Assembly: GCA_947396885.1 (NCBI GenBank)
Contig: OX377202.1
Coordinates: 23,746,001-23,810,000 of the forward strand
Direction: 5' to 3'
DNA from: Heligmosomoides polygyrus polygyrus
Taxonomy: Eukaryota; Nematoda; Chromadorea; Rhabditida; Heligmosomidae
DNA length: 64,000 nucleotides
Shown here: piece after piece, positions 29,401 through 33,250 of the stretch
How the letters are laid out: the number at the start of each line of letters is the position of its first letter
Numbering within the stretch: the first letter of the stretch is position 1
Translations under genes and position numbers: made by a program
Notes under the pieces: generated by a model
Database searches by the model: none
What the model was told of the DNA's origin: nothing
The model's input: only the letters and a program-made list of their open reading frames with translations

Positions 29401-32222
29401 TCGGCTGACCCCCACAAGTTGTGTAGGACAAAAAAGGATAGGGGTCAAAGTTAATTAATTCGTTTCCGAGATGCGCCACACATTCAGTTTCTAGAGATGT
29501 TGCGTCGCGGACGCAGTTTCGGTGCGTATTTGCAGAACACGCATCTTCATTGCTTTCGCTTTCGTATTCTGTAGAAGTAGAGTGCACGGCGCATCCCAGA
29601 AAGTGTTTGAGCAACACTGACCTTGTACTTTATCCTAAATTCGTAATTAATTGCTTTAAGCAGCAGCAAGAAGCGCTGGTTACTTATACCCGTTTCGTCT
29701 TCCGCTTGCCGTTCTGAGGTGGGACTCAGCAACGACTTACATAACATTAACAGAGAATTTATAGCGAACCAGGCGCGAGATCGGTGACACATCGTCTGGA
29801 TCCGGACAGGCCTTTCGCAGCATTGGTGACATGTCTTCTGAACCCAGACGCCTGTTGAACGACGTCGGTGACACCTCTTCTGAACTCGGACGCTCGCCTT
29901 CACGATGTCGATGACACATGTTCGGAACTCGGGCGCCCTTTGCGTGACATCGGTGACACGTCTTTTGACCCCTCTCAACACGACGTAGGTGACACCTCGC
30001 CTGAACCCGGATAGCTACTACTCGACGTTCAGCCAGATGGACAGACGGATGGGCAGACGGAAGGACAGACACAACCGCTTGCTCTTTGATATATTGTAGG
30101 ATAGCGGAAAATTCAGATAGCGCGGCTTATCGCTCACCATATCGCTTGATGGGCTGCGCTATCAGGGATTTCGGCTGTAATTTTCTCTGCTAAATTGCTG
30201 TAGGTCGCTGATGAATCCGGCCCCTGGAGTGAGGATTGGTGTCCCGCTACCTTGACTAGCGTTAAGCACTGAATTACTATTAATCTACCTTACCAGTGAA
30301 GGGTGTCAAGTGTATGTCTGAACAGTCAAGATGAATACCACTGCGAGAATTCAATACGTAGAAAAGTATGTCCCGTTTTCTAAAAGTTCTTGAACCTTCT
30401 GAGTTAGGAGCTCCGACAGTTTACTACATATAAAATCGCACAGCCGCACAGGGCTATACCTTCCAAACATCGAATACAAAGTGCAAAAATGGAGCAAGGT
30501 CAATGAATCGAACAGCTGAGCGCTCCCCTATGAAGCAGTGATTTTTGTATTTCCCTGGATGTTGTCTTTGTCTAGCGTTGCCTACTGCGACTATGCGTTC
30601 CGAAGTAACTTTTTGGGCGCTCGACTCGGTATGTTTGAGGAGTTTGAAAAAACGGGACATTTACCTATCTGAAGAACGGACATTTTTGCAGCGGTGTACA
30701 TTTTCGCCGTTCAGACATACGCCTAAGACCGCTTCCTAGTTACATCGTCGAATCGGCTAAACATGCTTCAAAATATCTCCACTGTAGCAATGTAAGAGTT
30801 GAGCAGAGCGCATGGCGTATCCTTTGGGTTTGATTGTACCCTGCACTTTCCCTATTTCATCAAGATACCCTACGGACTTCAGGATATTCGACGCTTGTCT
30901 GGCATAGGTCCCTCGGATTTTACAGCGGACCGGTGAGCGGCTGGAAACGGCCAGCCAAGCGAATTTCTCTCGGAAATTCAGAGATGCTTTAAACTGCTCC
31001 ACGGCTTGCTAAATGCTTGTTCCGTCCGCATCGAAGCACGTGGGTCTGGTCTGCTTATTGTAATGGTAAGCACGTGCTGGACCGGTTACGCGGCGGCGGT
31101 GCTGGTGCTGGCTGGCGGCTTCACAGCAGCGGGTCTCATCAACCTCTCAGAACCCGCGCCGACGCCGGCGACAGACAGGTCGTGGTGCGGCGCGTCGTGG
31201 AGACGACGACACCGTCTGAGTGCGGAATTTTGATGGCATTATTGTGTCCCGACAAAACAAAAGAACAACGGCGGGATTCGCCGCCGGCGACGAAAGGCAC
31301 AATGCGGGGAAGCCGTCGTCTCGGTATTGCTTGGCGAGGAACCGGATTTTCCGGTTCGGAACAGGAAATCCGGTGCCGTGGGTGTTGGACGCAAACAGGG
31401 CAACCATAGTTAGTTTGTCGGGCCAGTGCAGTTTGCGGAATTCTGCAGGAGCGGTGATTGACGGGTCAGAAAGAGCGAGAATACAGTGATCAGTATGTAT
31501 TGATCGGTATTGATTTATTGGTGATATTCTATGCGTCGAGAAGCACGCGTTTACAAAGAATTGCAAGCAGAAAAACTACAGTTCACGTAGCAAAACACCA
31601 TTAGTGAAATGAAAAAGCGGGTGGTTGACGGGCCAGAAAGAGCAAGAATCCACTGATCAGATGAGATATTGATCGGTATTGATTTATTGTTCACTCTTTG
31701 CGTGATGAAGAGCCAGATGTTTACAAGGAAATGTAACAGTTCGCCTGGCAAAACCTTCAATGTTACAACCAACAACGCATTTGTTTAAAAGAAGAACAAG
31801 CTGCCGAACCTTCTGGAGATGCAAACATTCCTGTAAAATAATTTTTAAAAAATTATCATCAAGTGTTTGGTAAAACTTTCTCCTTGAAAACTGAGAAATG
31901 CCGAGCCTGCCTGTTTTTGTAAAAATGATGGTCTTGCATTACTTCTAGCTGTAGATATCTGGAGTTTCCATTGGCCACCTCTTGTGTTTTAGAAGAAGAG
32001 ACCAACAGATTGATTCCGTTTGTGTTTAGGAGATGAACAACGTGTTCGCCGTGTACGGTATCGAAGTGTCGAAGAGGCACCTGTCGCTGACGGCCGACTA
32101 CATGACGTTCACCGGCCAGATAGCGCCCTTTAATCGAGGAGCGATGTCCTCGTCGTCGTCACCGCTTCAGAAGATGACGTTCGAAACAACAATGGCTTTC
32201 ATGAAGGAGGCGCTTCTTCATG
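8324..32222 (+). CDS. rpoa-1: DNA-directed RNA polymerase I largest subunit, C-terminal part (five exons, partial gene)
   Basis: RPA1 is the catalytic large subunit of nucleolar RNA polymerase I, which transcribes pre-rRNA. Joining the five exons (685 nt) gives one open frame with the order expected of the RPA1 C-terminus: an acidic E/D/K-rich linker; a segment DYKFDVNSERWCEVVFQLPL; the conserved TQGINLE; AIYSNDLNLILQQYGVEA; then VFAVYGIEVSKRHLSLTADY and SSSSPLQKMTFETT, which are strongly conserved near the end of eukaryotic RPA1. All junctions are GT-AG and phases agree. Upstream exons (about the first 1,400 residues) were not found. The last exon ends at a good donor, GGTGAGTTT, but the final coding piece is not identified. 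The 20-kb last visible intron is full of transposons. The symbol follows C. elegans usage by family membership. Confidence 0.88.
8547..8677 (+). CDS. rpoa-1: RPA1 exon
   Basis: Acceptor TTGTCTTTCAG ends at 8546; donor GAA|GTGAGT at 8678; 131 nt, phase 0 in and 2 out. It encodes FVISQSNLIVDYKFDVNSER and then WCEVVFQLPLGNKSKLDLST, collinear with the DYxYD...WCxVxxxLPL block of RPA1 homologues. Confidence 0.87.
8775..8892 (+). CDS. rpoa-1: RPA1 exon
   Basis: Acceptor TTTTGTTGCAG ends at 8774; donor GAG|GTATCT at 8893; 118 nt, phase 2 in and 0 out. It encodes EVEKFIVHQTPGIERCIETE and ends in TQGINLE, the highly conserved TEGINL motif of RPA1. Confidence 0.88.
9172..9782. mobile_element. Terminal-inverted-repeat element, family F3, with nested SINE
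   Basis: The left end (9172-9240, CACCAGGAGAGGGTCTCAGC...) is the imperfect reverse complement of the right end (9715-9782, ...CTGAGGCTCCTTCCTTGGTA). Shared words include GTATGTCTGAGCTG / CAGTTCAGACGTAC and ACCACATCGAGAA / TTCTCGATGTGGT. The interior from about 9595 matches other F3 copies at 30530-30744 and 51920-52130. An S1 SINE lies inside at 9250-9465, so the SINE landed in F3. No coding capacity was found. Confidence 0.75.
9250..9465 (-). mobile_element. SINE family S1, inside F3 element
   Basis: The complementary family tail GGGATAAAGAATGAAGGACG and body CCTTCTGGGATGCGCCACGC are present. The head is eroded towards 9465 (GACCTGGCCGGGAAGTC). Confidence 0.65.
10126..10170. repeat. Perfect 17-bp inverted repeat
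   Basis: TTGCCTTATTCTAGAGC and its exact reverse complement are separated by 11 bp (loop ATTTGGTAATA). A stable hairpin in RNA or a small fold-back remnant; no adjacent gene signal. Confidence 0.85.
10285..10425 (-). mobile_element. SINE family S1, 3' fragment
   Basis: GAAGGGTAAAGGACGGCGTTAATC, then CATGCATTCTACTTTC and AGAATGTCGTCGGC, match the S1 tail and body in complement. The polymerase III head is missing. Confidence 0.55.
11846..11965 (+). CDS. rpoa-1: RPA1 exon
   Basis: Acceptor TATAATTAG ends at 11845; donor CAG|GTGAGT at 11966; 40 codons, phase 0 in and out. It encodes LLKAFFRHADVLDVNAIYSN and then DLNLILQQYGVEACSRAIVQ, equivalent to the LxxLYSNDIxxxxxxYGIEAA block of RPA1 just before the FAVYGI motif. 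Confidence 0.88.
11966..12590. other. Intronic DNA, nothing recognised
   Basis: AT-rich stretch with short open frames only. Confidence 0.4.
12600..13215 (+). pseudogene. RTE-type non-LTR retrotransposon reverse transcriptase remnant 1
   Basis: RTE elements encode an endonuclease and reverse transcriptase that copy RNA into a nicked target. Frame 3 at about 12763 gives TVLMHKKGDR; after a frameshift, another frame gives CPPICFLNVLCNLFTKIV, matching the conserved KKGD...NYRPICLLxVxYKLFTKI block of RTE reverse transcriptases. Further on, RFRRAYQIQTVSRIF (about 13120-13165) resembles GFRRGFSxxDHIxTVSRxIE. Stops and frameshifts separate the pieces. It overlaps the same domain region as remnant 2, so it is a separate insertion. 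Confidence 0.6.
13216..13925. other. Intronic DNA between two RTE remnants
   Basis: An 84-codon open frame at 13634-13888 is cysteine-rich but unrecognised. It could be a decayed upstream part of RTE remnant 2. Confidence 0.35.
14907..14936 (+). repeat. Left terminal inverted repeat of mariner
   Basis: 30 bp, identical to the reverse complement of 16205-16234. After base 30 the two ends diverge (TGCG versus CAAA). Confidence 0.95.
15064..16098 (+). CDS. Mariner/Tc1-type transposase, open frame but catalytic triad altered
   Basis: 344 residues, usual length for the family. Such transposases bind the inverted repeats with paired helix-turn-helix domains and cut and join DNA with a DD(D/E) RNase-H-like domain. 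Residues 5-110 hold the bipartite helix-turn-helix with the GRP linker (PRSGRP). The catalytic region has LFTEEKIFTV (residue 146 is E where the family has D), SLQQNWAPAHSA (residue 242 is N where the family has D) and SPDLNPMDYSVW (D280 kept). Spacing between residues 242 and 280 is 37, the DD37D pattern. The C-terminus is IEAKGGNFEHLL. The ATG start lies 157 bp from the left end. Cleavage activity is therefore unlikely, but DNA binding may persist. Family identification is firm; inactivity is inferred. Confidence 0.93.
   Translation: MSRESERITVVELHKTGMRTADIVRTTGFKQRTVYKIVRRYKETGGTSDRPRSGRPTTATTPENINKVRCRISRNSEVSMNKMATDLGISRERVQHIARRKLGLRSYKVARIHFLNDAMKAERLRKCRRMRQLVGDGRLSKVLFTEEKIFTVQPVHNHQNRRQLLKKGQQKTSAARTISRRHFPASVMVWAGICATGKTPLVFMEQNVKINAASYQQYVLRDVLEPWATSHFGETGFSLQQNWAPAHSAKSTIAVCEELFPGFWSRDIWPSNSPDLNPMDYSVWSIMEQKISTTRYATVEQLKSALLRSWDEITAEQCATIISDFPKRLRKCIEAKGGNFEHLL
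16205..16234 (-). repeat. Right terminal inverted repeat of mariner
   Basis: Exact 30-bp complement of the left end, followed by the TA duplication at 16235. Confidence 0.95.
16481..18319. other. Intronic DNA with a GC-rich, promoter-like patch
   Basis: No gene recognised. Around 17080-17760 the sequence becomes GC-rich, with TATAAATA at 17525-17532 in the context GGTCTATAAATACGCGACATGG. A 131-codon minus-strand frame (17283-17678) in this patch has no recognisable domain. It could be a solo LTR or a cryptic promoter; I cannot tell. A short CTCTGCTCTGCTCTG run lies near 17985. Confidence 0.35.
18320..18395 (+). mobile_element. SINE family S1, short body fragment
   Basis: GGTCATCCTAGGCCACTGCATCCCGTTGAAGTGGAATGC...GCATCCCAAAAAGGG (read in pieces) matches the S1 3' body. 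Confidence 0.4.
18853..19165. mobile_element. MITE family F2, copy a
   Basis: The left end CTATCCTAGTCCGGGGGTGG and right end CCACCCTTGGGATAGAT are inverted repeats. Subterminal words ATTGACTTGAG / CTCAAGTCAAT and CACGGAG / TCCGTGA also pair. The interior word CCGCCTGGCATGTTATAACC is shared with copies at 21287-21650 and 22481-22948. Non-coding. Confidence 0.7.
19166..21286. other. Intronic DNA, little recognised
   Basis: A short S1-like piece (TCTCGTCCGGGTCAACTAAG, 19168-19215) directly follows the F2 copy. At 19318-19400, GGATGTAAGGAAAGTTCTG followed by AGCCATAACTTCGCTC looks like a mariner-type element end, but I found no partner end. The rest to 21286 has only short open frames. Confidence 0.35.
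21287..21650. mobile_element. MITE family F2, copy b
   Basis: The left part has ATCTACCATAG followed by a run of G (21303-21313), and ACTCACGGAGCCCCTTAAGG. The right part has GCTCCGTGAATCCCAAGTCA, its imperfect complement. The central CCGCCTGATATGCAATAAC corresponds to the F2 core. Confidence 0.6.
21651..22020. other. Intronic DNA, nothing recognised
   Basis: A 106-codon plus-strand frame (21621-21941) has no recognisable domain. Confidence 0.35.
22021..22194. repeat. Fold-back MITE, family F1, copy 2
   Basis: GGCCGGATTCATCAACAAC on the left pairs with TGATGAATCCGGC on the right. AGCAATTTAACAGAGAA pairs with TTCTCTGTTAAATTGCT, and the centre is GCGGCTTATCAAGCGATATG. Collinear with copies 1, 3 and 4. 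Confidence 0.85.
22371..22475. repeat. Near-perfect 105-bp palindrome
   Basis: TACAGTACCGCCGCTAAACA starts the left arm (50 nt) and the right arm is its complement to the last base, ...GCGGCGGTACTGTA. The centre is AAAAACGCGTTTTTT, differing from perfect symmetry by a single extra T. The arms are otherwise identical, so the palindrome is young or maintained. It lies 5 bp left of an F2 element and has no coding potential. Confidence 0.95.
22481..22948. mobile_element. MITE family F2, copy c, long terminal inverted repeats
   Basis: Ends ATCTATCCTAG... and ...AAGATAGAT. About 100 bp at each end are imperfect inverted repeats, including AACTTGGGATTCATGGAGCG / GCTCTGTAAATCCCAAGTC and AAAATAGGACCCAA / TTGGGTCCTATTTT. 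The interior repeats GATCC(C/T)GGTTATAACATGTC twice, so part of it is duplicated. Non-coding. Confidence 0.8.
22949..23457. other. Intronic DNA, nothing recognised
   Basis: A 93-codon frame (22919-23200) lacks any recognisable domain. Confidence 0.35.
23458..23735 (-). mobile_element. SINE family S1, near full-length copy
   Basis: The complementary tail AGGATAAAGGGCGCCGTCAA, body GATATCGTGGAGGCAATTGA, and head complement GGAACCTGGAATCGAGTGCC are in order. The B box is degenerate. Confidence 0.65.
23920..24290 (+). pseudogene. RTE-type retrotransposon C-terminal remnant
   Basis: The frame reads SSKIRWAGNIMRFEDTRC, then WIPRDVKRTPGRPPTRWSDF. This matches the tail of nematode RTE-type endonuclease/reverse transcriptases, which end in KxRWAGHxxR...TRW-IPRxxKRPxGRPPxRWxDxF. 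The frame continues open to about 24530 without the usual closing Trp-rich end. No reverse transcriptase domain precedes it here, so it is a 5'-truncated copy, the usual outcome of incomplete reverse transcription. Confidence 0.78.
24454..24517. repeat. GC-rich hairpin followed by a T run
   Basis: The arms GGGCTCTGTAAGCTCCTGCT... and ...GCAGGAGCTTCTTACAGAGCCC pair over about 27 bp with one 3-base bulge, around a CCGCCG loop. A run of seven T follows at 24522-24528. It could be a fold-back remnant, or the end of a short polymerase III-like transcript; no promoter boxes were seen. Confidence 0.8.
24780..25290. promoter_or_regulatory. GC/CpG-rich island, candidate promoter or first exon
   Basis: The sequence is dense in CG and GC between about 24820 and 25130, unlike its AT-rich surroundings. 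TATAAA lies at 24797 upstream and TATATTTA at about 25209 downstream. Overlapping open frames of 105-167 codons on both strands arise from the composition (R, A, G, V-rich) and resemble no known protein. It may be a promoter/first exon of a gene nested in the RPA1 intron, or an LTR fragment. Evidence is compositional only. Confidence 0.3.
25291..26124. other. Intronic DNA with homopolymer run
   Basis: A C run of about 13 lies at 25490-25502. Open frames at 25699-26013 are unrecognised. No repeats shared with the rest of the window were noticed. Confidence 0.35.
26125..26210 (-). mobile_element. SINE family S1, fragment
   Basis: GTTGAGGGATGCGCAACGCA and TTTGAATGGATATTTGGCCG match the S1 body in complement. 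The fragment ends exactly where the minisatellite begins. Confidence 0.55.
26215..26330 (-). repeat. 42-bp minisatellite, locus 2 (short)
   Basis: ACACGACTTCTGAATCCCGACGTAGG and ACACGTCTTCTGAATCC are the complement of the locus-1 unit (GGGATTCAGAAGACGTG...). About two and a half copies. Confidence 0.7.
26538..27810 (+). mobile_element. Decayed Tc1/mariner element with recognisable ends
   Basis: The left end CAGGGTGCGTATTAATTAAG pairs with the complement of the right end (CAAGGTGCGCATTGATTATG) over about 24 bp with a few mismatches. TA precedes the left end; the right flank is TG, a likely decayed TA. The interior is a broken transposase gene (next entry). At 1,273 bp it is full length. Confidence 0.8.
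26640..27690 (+). pseudogene. Mariner/Tc1 transposase pseudogene
   Basis: Pieces in different frames read in family order: a basic helix-turn-helix region (about 26640-27000), FTDEKIFV at about 27106 with the first catalytic D kept, VIGKNAHSSFVMDWSAITSD then GKAPLVFADA and a stop, HFGDKPCCFQQDSAPADKSS with the second catalytic D kept, and a C-terminal RAKGGHFE at about 27663. Several frameshifts and stops make it non-coding. Unlike the complete mariner at 14907, its catalytic residues survive while its frame does not. Confidence 0.85.
27825..27890 (-). mobile_element. SINE family S1, head fragment
   Basis: GGGGAGGGATTGAAGGCTTG and GTTGGCCTGGGCG match the S1 segment just after the B box, in complement. 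Confidence 0.45.
28029..28043. repeat. (TTTA)n microsatellite
   Basis: Four TTTA units near 28029. Possibly the tail of a non-LTR element in the minus orientation. Confidence 0.6.
28310..29140 (+). pseudogene. CR1/Jockey-like non-LTR reverse transcriptase remnant
   Basis: Translated pieces appear in family order: RIVSENQFGFLKGRSVETEI (28337-), FDFSKA-like YFDFSKAS at about 28455-28490 after a frameshift, a palm region with PQEVL (28645), then AYYRSYNLFRALKSDLLEVY at about 28769 and ESIQKSF...YSFIPNGTERASLFGVSSLK in the C-terminal tail (28920-29040), which matches the Y...RLxxLGLxSLExRR tail of CR1-type proteins. Many stops and frameshifts. The exact clade (CR1 versus Jockey) is uncertain. 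Confidence 0.7.
29141..29369. other. Intronic DNA, nothing recognised
   Basis: Short gap between the CR1-like remnant and a rearranged SINE. Confidence 0.35.
29370..29610. mobile_element. Rearranged SINE S1 fragments in both orientations
   Basis: A plus-sense piece (GATTTGTCCATCGGCTGACC, 29391-29420) is followed by a minus-sense piece (GAGATGCGCCACACATTC, 29468-29540) and another plus-sense piece (TCTGTAGAAGTAGAGTGCAC...GCGCATCCCAG, 29569-29600). At least two overlapping or inverted copies are present. Confidence 0.5.
29720..30224. repeat. Fold-back MITE, family F1, copy 3, split by a minisatellite
   Basis: The left arm (AACGACTTACATAACATTAAC, 29731-29765) and right arm (30105-30224, ending TCGCTGATGAATCCGGCCCC) are those of F1. 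Between them sits the 42-bp array plus flank. ATAGCG occurs at both junctions (about 29761 and 30102), as if duplicated by the insertion or expansion. Confidence 0.75.
29766..30010 (-). repeat. 42-bp minisatellite, locus 3, inside an F1 MITE
   Basis: GGTGACAC or a close variant starts at 29783, 29825, 29867, 29910, 29952 and 29988, that is steps of 42, 42, 43, 42 and 36. The unit is the complement of the locus-1 unit (TTCAGAAGACGTGTCACC). As 42 is 14 codons, open frames run through it; I treat these as artefacts. Confidence 0.85.
30288..30744. mobile_element. Terminal-inverted-repeat element, family F3, copy B
   Basis: The left end TTACCAGTGAAGGGTGTCAA, followed by GTATGTCTGAACAG, pairs with the right end (CGTTCAGACATACGCC...TTCCTAGTTAC). 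AACGGGACAT at 30652 and ATGTCCCGTTTT at 30369 are inner inverted repeats. The right half matches 9595-9782 and 51920-52130. Non-coding. Confidence 0.75.
30745..31448. other. Intronic DNA with a GC-rich patch
   Basis: 31020-31400 is GC-rich and open on both strands (130 and 139 codons) without recognisable domains. It contains TTTTCCGGTTCGGAACAGGA with short internal symmetry. No gene is claimed. Confidence 0.3.
31449..31772. repeat. Direct tandem duplication, unit about 170 bp
   Basis: Copy 1 (from 31449, GGTGATTGACGGGTCAGAAA...) and copy 2 (from 31620, GGTGGTTGACGGGCCAGAAA...) share GAGATATTGATCGGTATTGATTTATTG-type sequence, read here as TTGATCGGTATTGATTTATT in both, and end in similar TTTACAA/GGAATTGCAA pieces. 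It lies shortly before the last visible RPA1 exon. Confidence 0.7.
32030..32222 (+). CDS. rpoa-1: RPA1 exon: conserved near-C-terminal block
   Basis: Acceptor TTGTGTTTAG ends at 32029. The exon encodes EMNNVFAVYGIEVSKRHLSL, TADYMTFTGQIAPFNRGAMS and SSSSPLQKMTFETTMAFMKE, then ALLHG, among the most conserved RPA1 sequence. The donor CATG|GTGAGTTTG at 32223 gives phase 1 out. Without splicing the frame continues to a TAG at 32321-32323 and ends RLIGLGRLDIGVV. That readthrough lacks the expected SPS...VxG motif, so I favour splicing to an exon not identified. Confidence 0.9.
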
Positions 32223-32890
32223 GTGAGTTTGTGGAGGGAGAACCGGGGTCAAAGTCCACATGCTGGGGTGTGGTTCCCGCTAGGTTGATTGGCCTTGGGA
32301 GACTTGACATCGGTGTTGTTTAGGTTTCTTTGAACCAAAGGTCTTGTGCTACTAAAGGGAACGTCTATAAGACGACGAAGTGGTTGTTACGTAAGTGACT
32401 GATGGGGATTGCCTTGTCCAGGCAATTCCAAGCTTAACATCTCGTTCAGCTGGCTTTAAGCTGGATTGCTGAAAGAAAGGTGTAGAGGGCTGCAGGACTG
32501 AAGAGAGAACCCCATAGCGCTTTAATACACGTGTTGAAGAATATTTTTCGTACACGTAGCAAGGCAGTTGGCGAGGCTACCACAGTAAAGCTGGCGATTG
32601 AATAGATACCAGAGTAACGACTTCAATAGTTTTTAGTGACCGAGTAAGGCGAAGTTCTGCATAGTACTAAGGGCAGGATTCAAGCCTGCATCGCACTGTT
32701 TCAGCCAAAGAGTTCTCAAAATATAGTAAGCGTAGTGGTGAAACTTTTTAAGATGCAGGTCAAGGAATAGGGGGGTCTTATTTTACTCAATGAAATCCTA
32801 GGGATGTGTTCAAAAAAAGTATTCAAATTAAAAGGTCCTATTCTGCTGCGTATATATTAGGAGGAGAACTAAGCTTGTTTTCGCTTTTTC
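32223..32890. other. No gene recognised after last visible RPA1 exon
   Basis: Probably the next RPA1 intron or, if the stop at 32321 is used, 3' flank. No repeat was recognised. Confidence 0.4.
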
Positions 32891-33250
32891 AAAGCCGACA
32901 GGAGTCGGATTCATAAACGCGCATACCCGCGGTCATGCGGAATATAGGGCGTGGACGTACACACGATGTGGCATTCATGATGAACCTTACTCGCCACATC
33001 GTGGGTGTATACAAGTGGGCTGAGAAAGCCCATCGATCGTCGTGGATACATCCAGATACCCGCAACCATTTCGTGCCCCTCTGAAAAAGTAAGCTTCACT
33101 GAGATCAGGGGCCGGATTCGTCAGCAATTAAACCCGCGGGTATGCGGGGTATAAGAGGTAGAAATAAGATAGGGTGGAGAAGAATGGTTCATCGTGGGTA
33201 CCTCTACCCCTTATACCCATGGGTTAGTCGTTGGTGAATCTGCCCCTGCT
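32890..33250. repeat. Two adjacent related fold-back elements, family F8
   Basis: 33108-33248: GGGGCCGGATTCGTCAGCAA...GGGGTATAAGAGGTAG pairs with TACCTCTACCCCTTATACCC...TGGTGAATCTGCCCC. 32890-33070 starts with the related GAGTCGGATTCATAAACGCG and has an inner inverted repeat GTACACACGATGTGGC / GCCACATCGTGGGTGTATAC. Non-coding. Confidence 0.75.

Larger units (their letters stand above)
11966..32029 (+). other. RPA1 intron of 20,064 bp packed with mobile elements
   Basis: Bounded by CAG|GTGAGT and TTGTGTTTAG|GAG, phase 0 on both sides. It interrupts the RPA1 protein between ...SRAIVQ and EMNNVFAVYGIEV, residues that are adjacent in homologues. It contains the RTE, mariner, CR1, F1, F2, F3 and minisatellite entries below. 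The size is odd next to the two introns of about 100 bp upstream. Confidence 0.85.

Noticed and set aside
29547..30072. Open frames of 111-144 codons with a 14-residue periodicity
   Set aside because: The period comes from the 42-bp minisatellite, which is a multiple of three; not evidence of a repeat protein.
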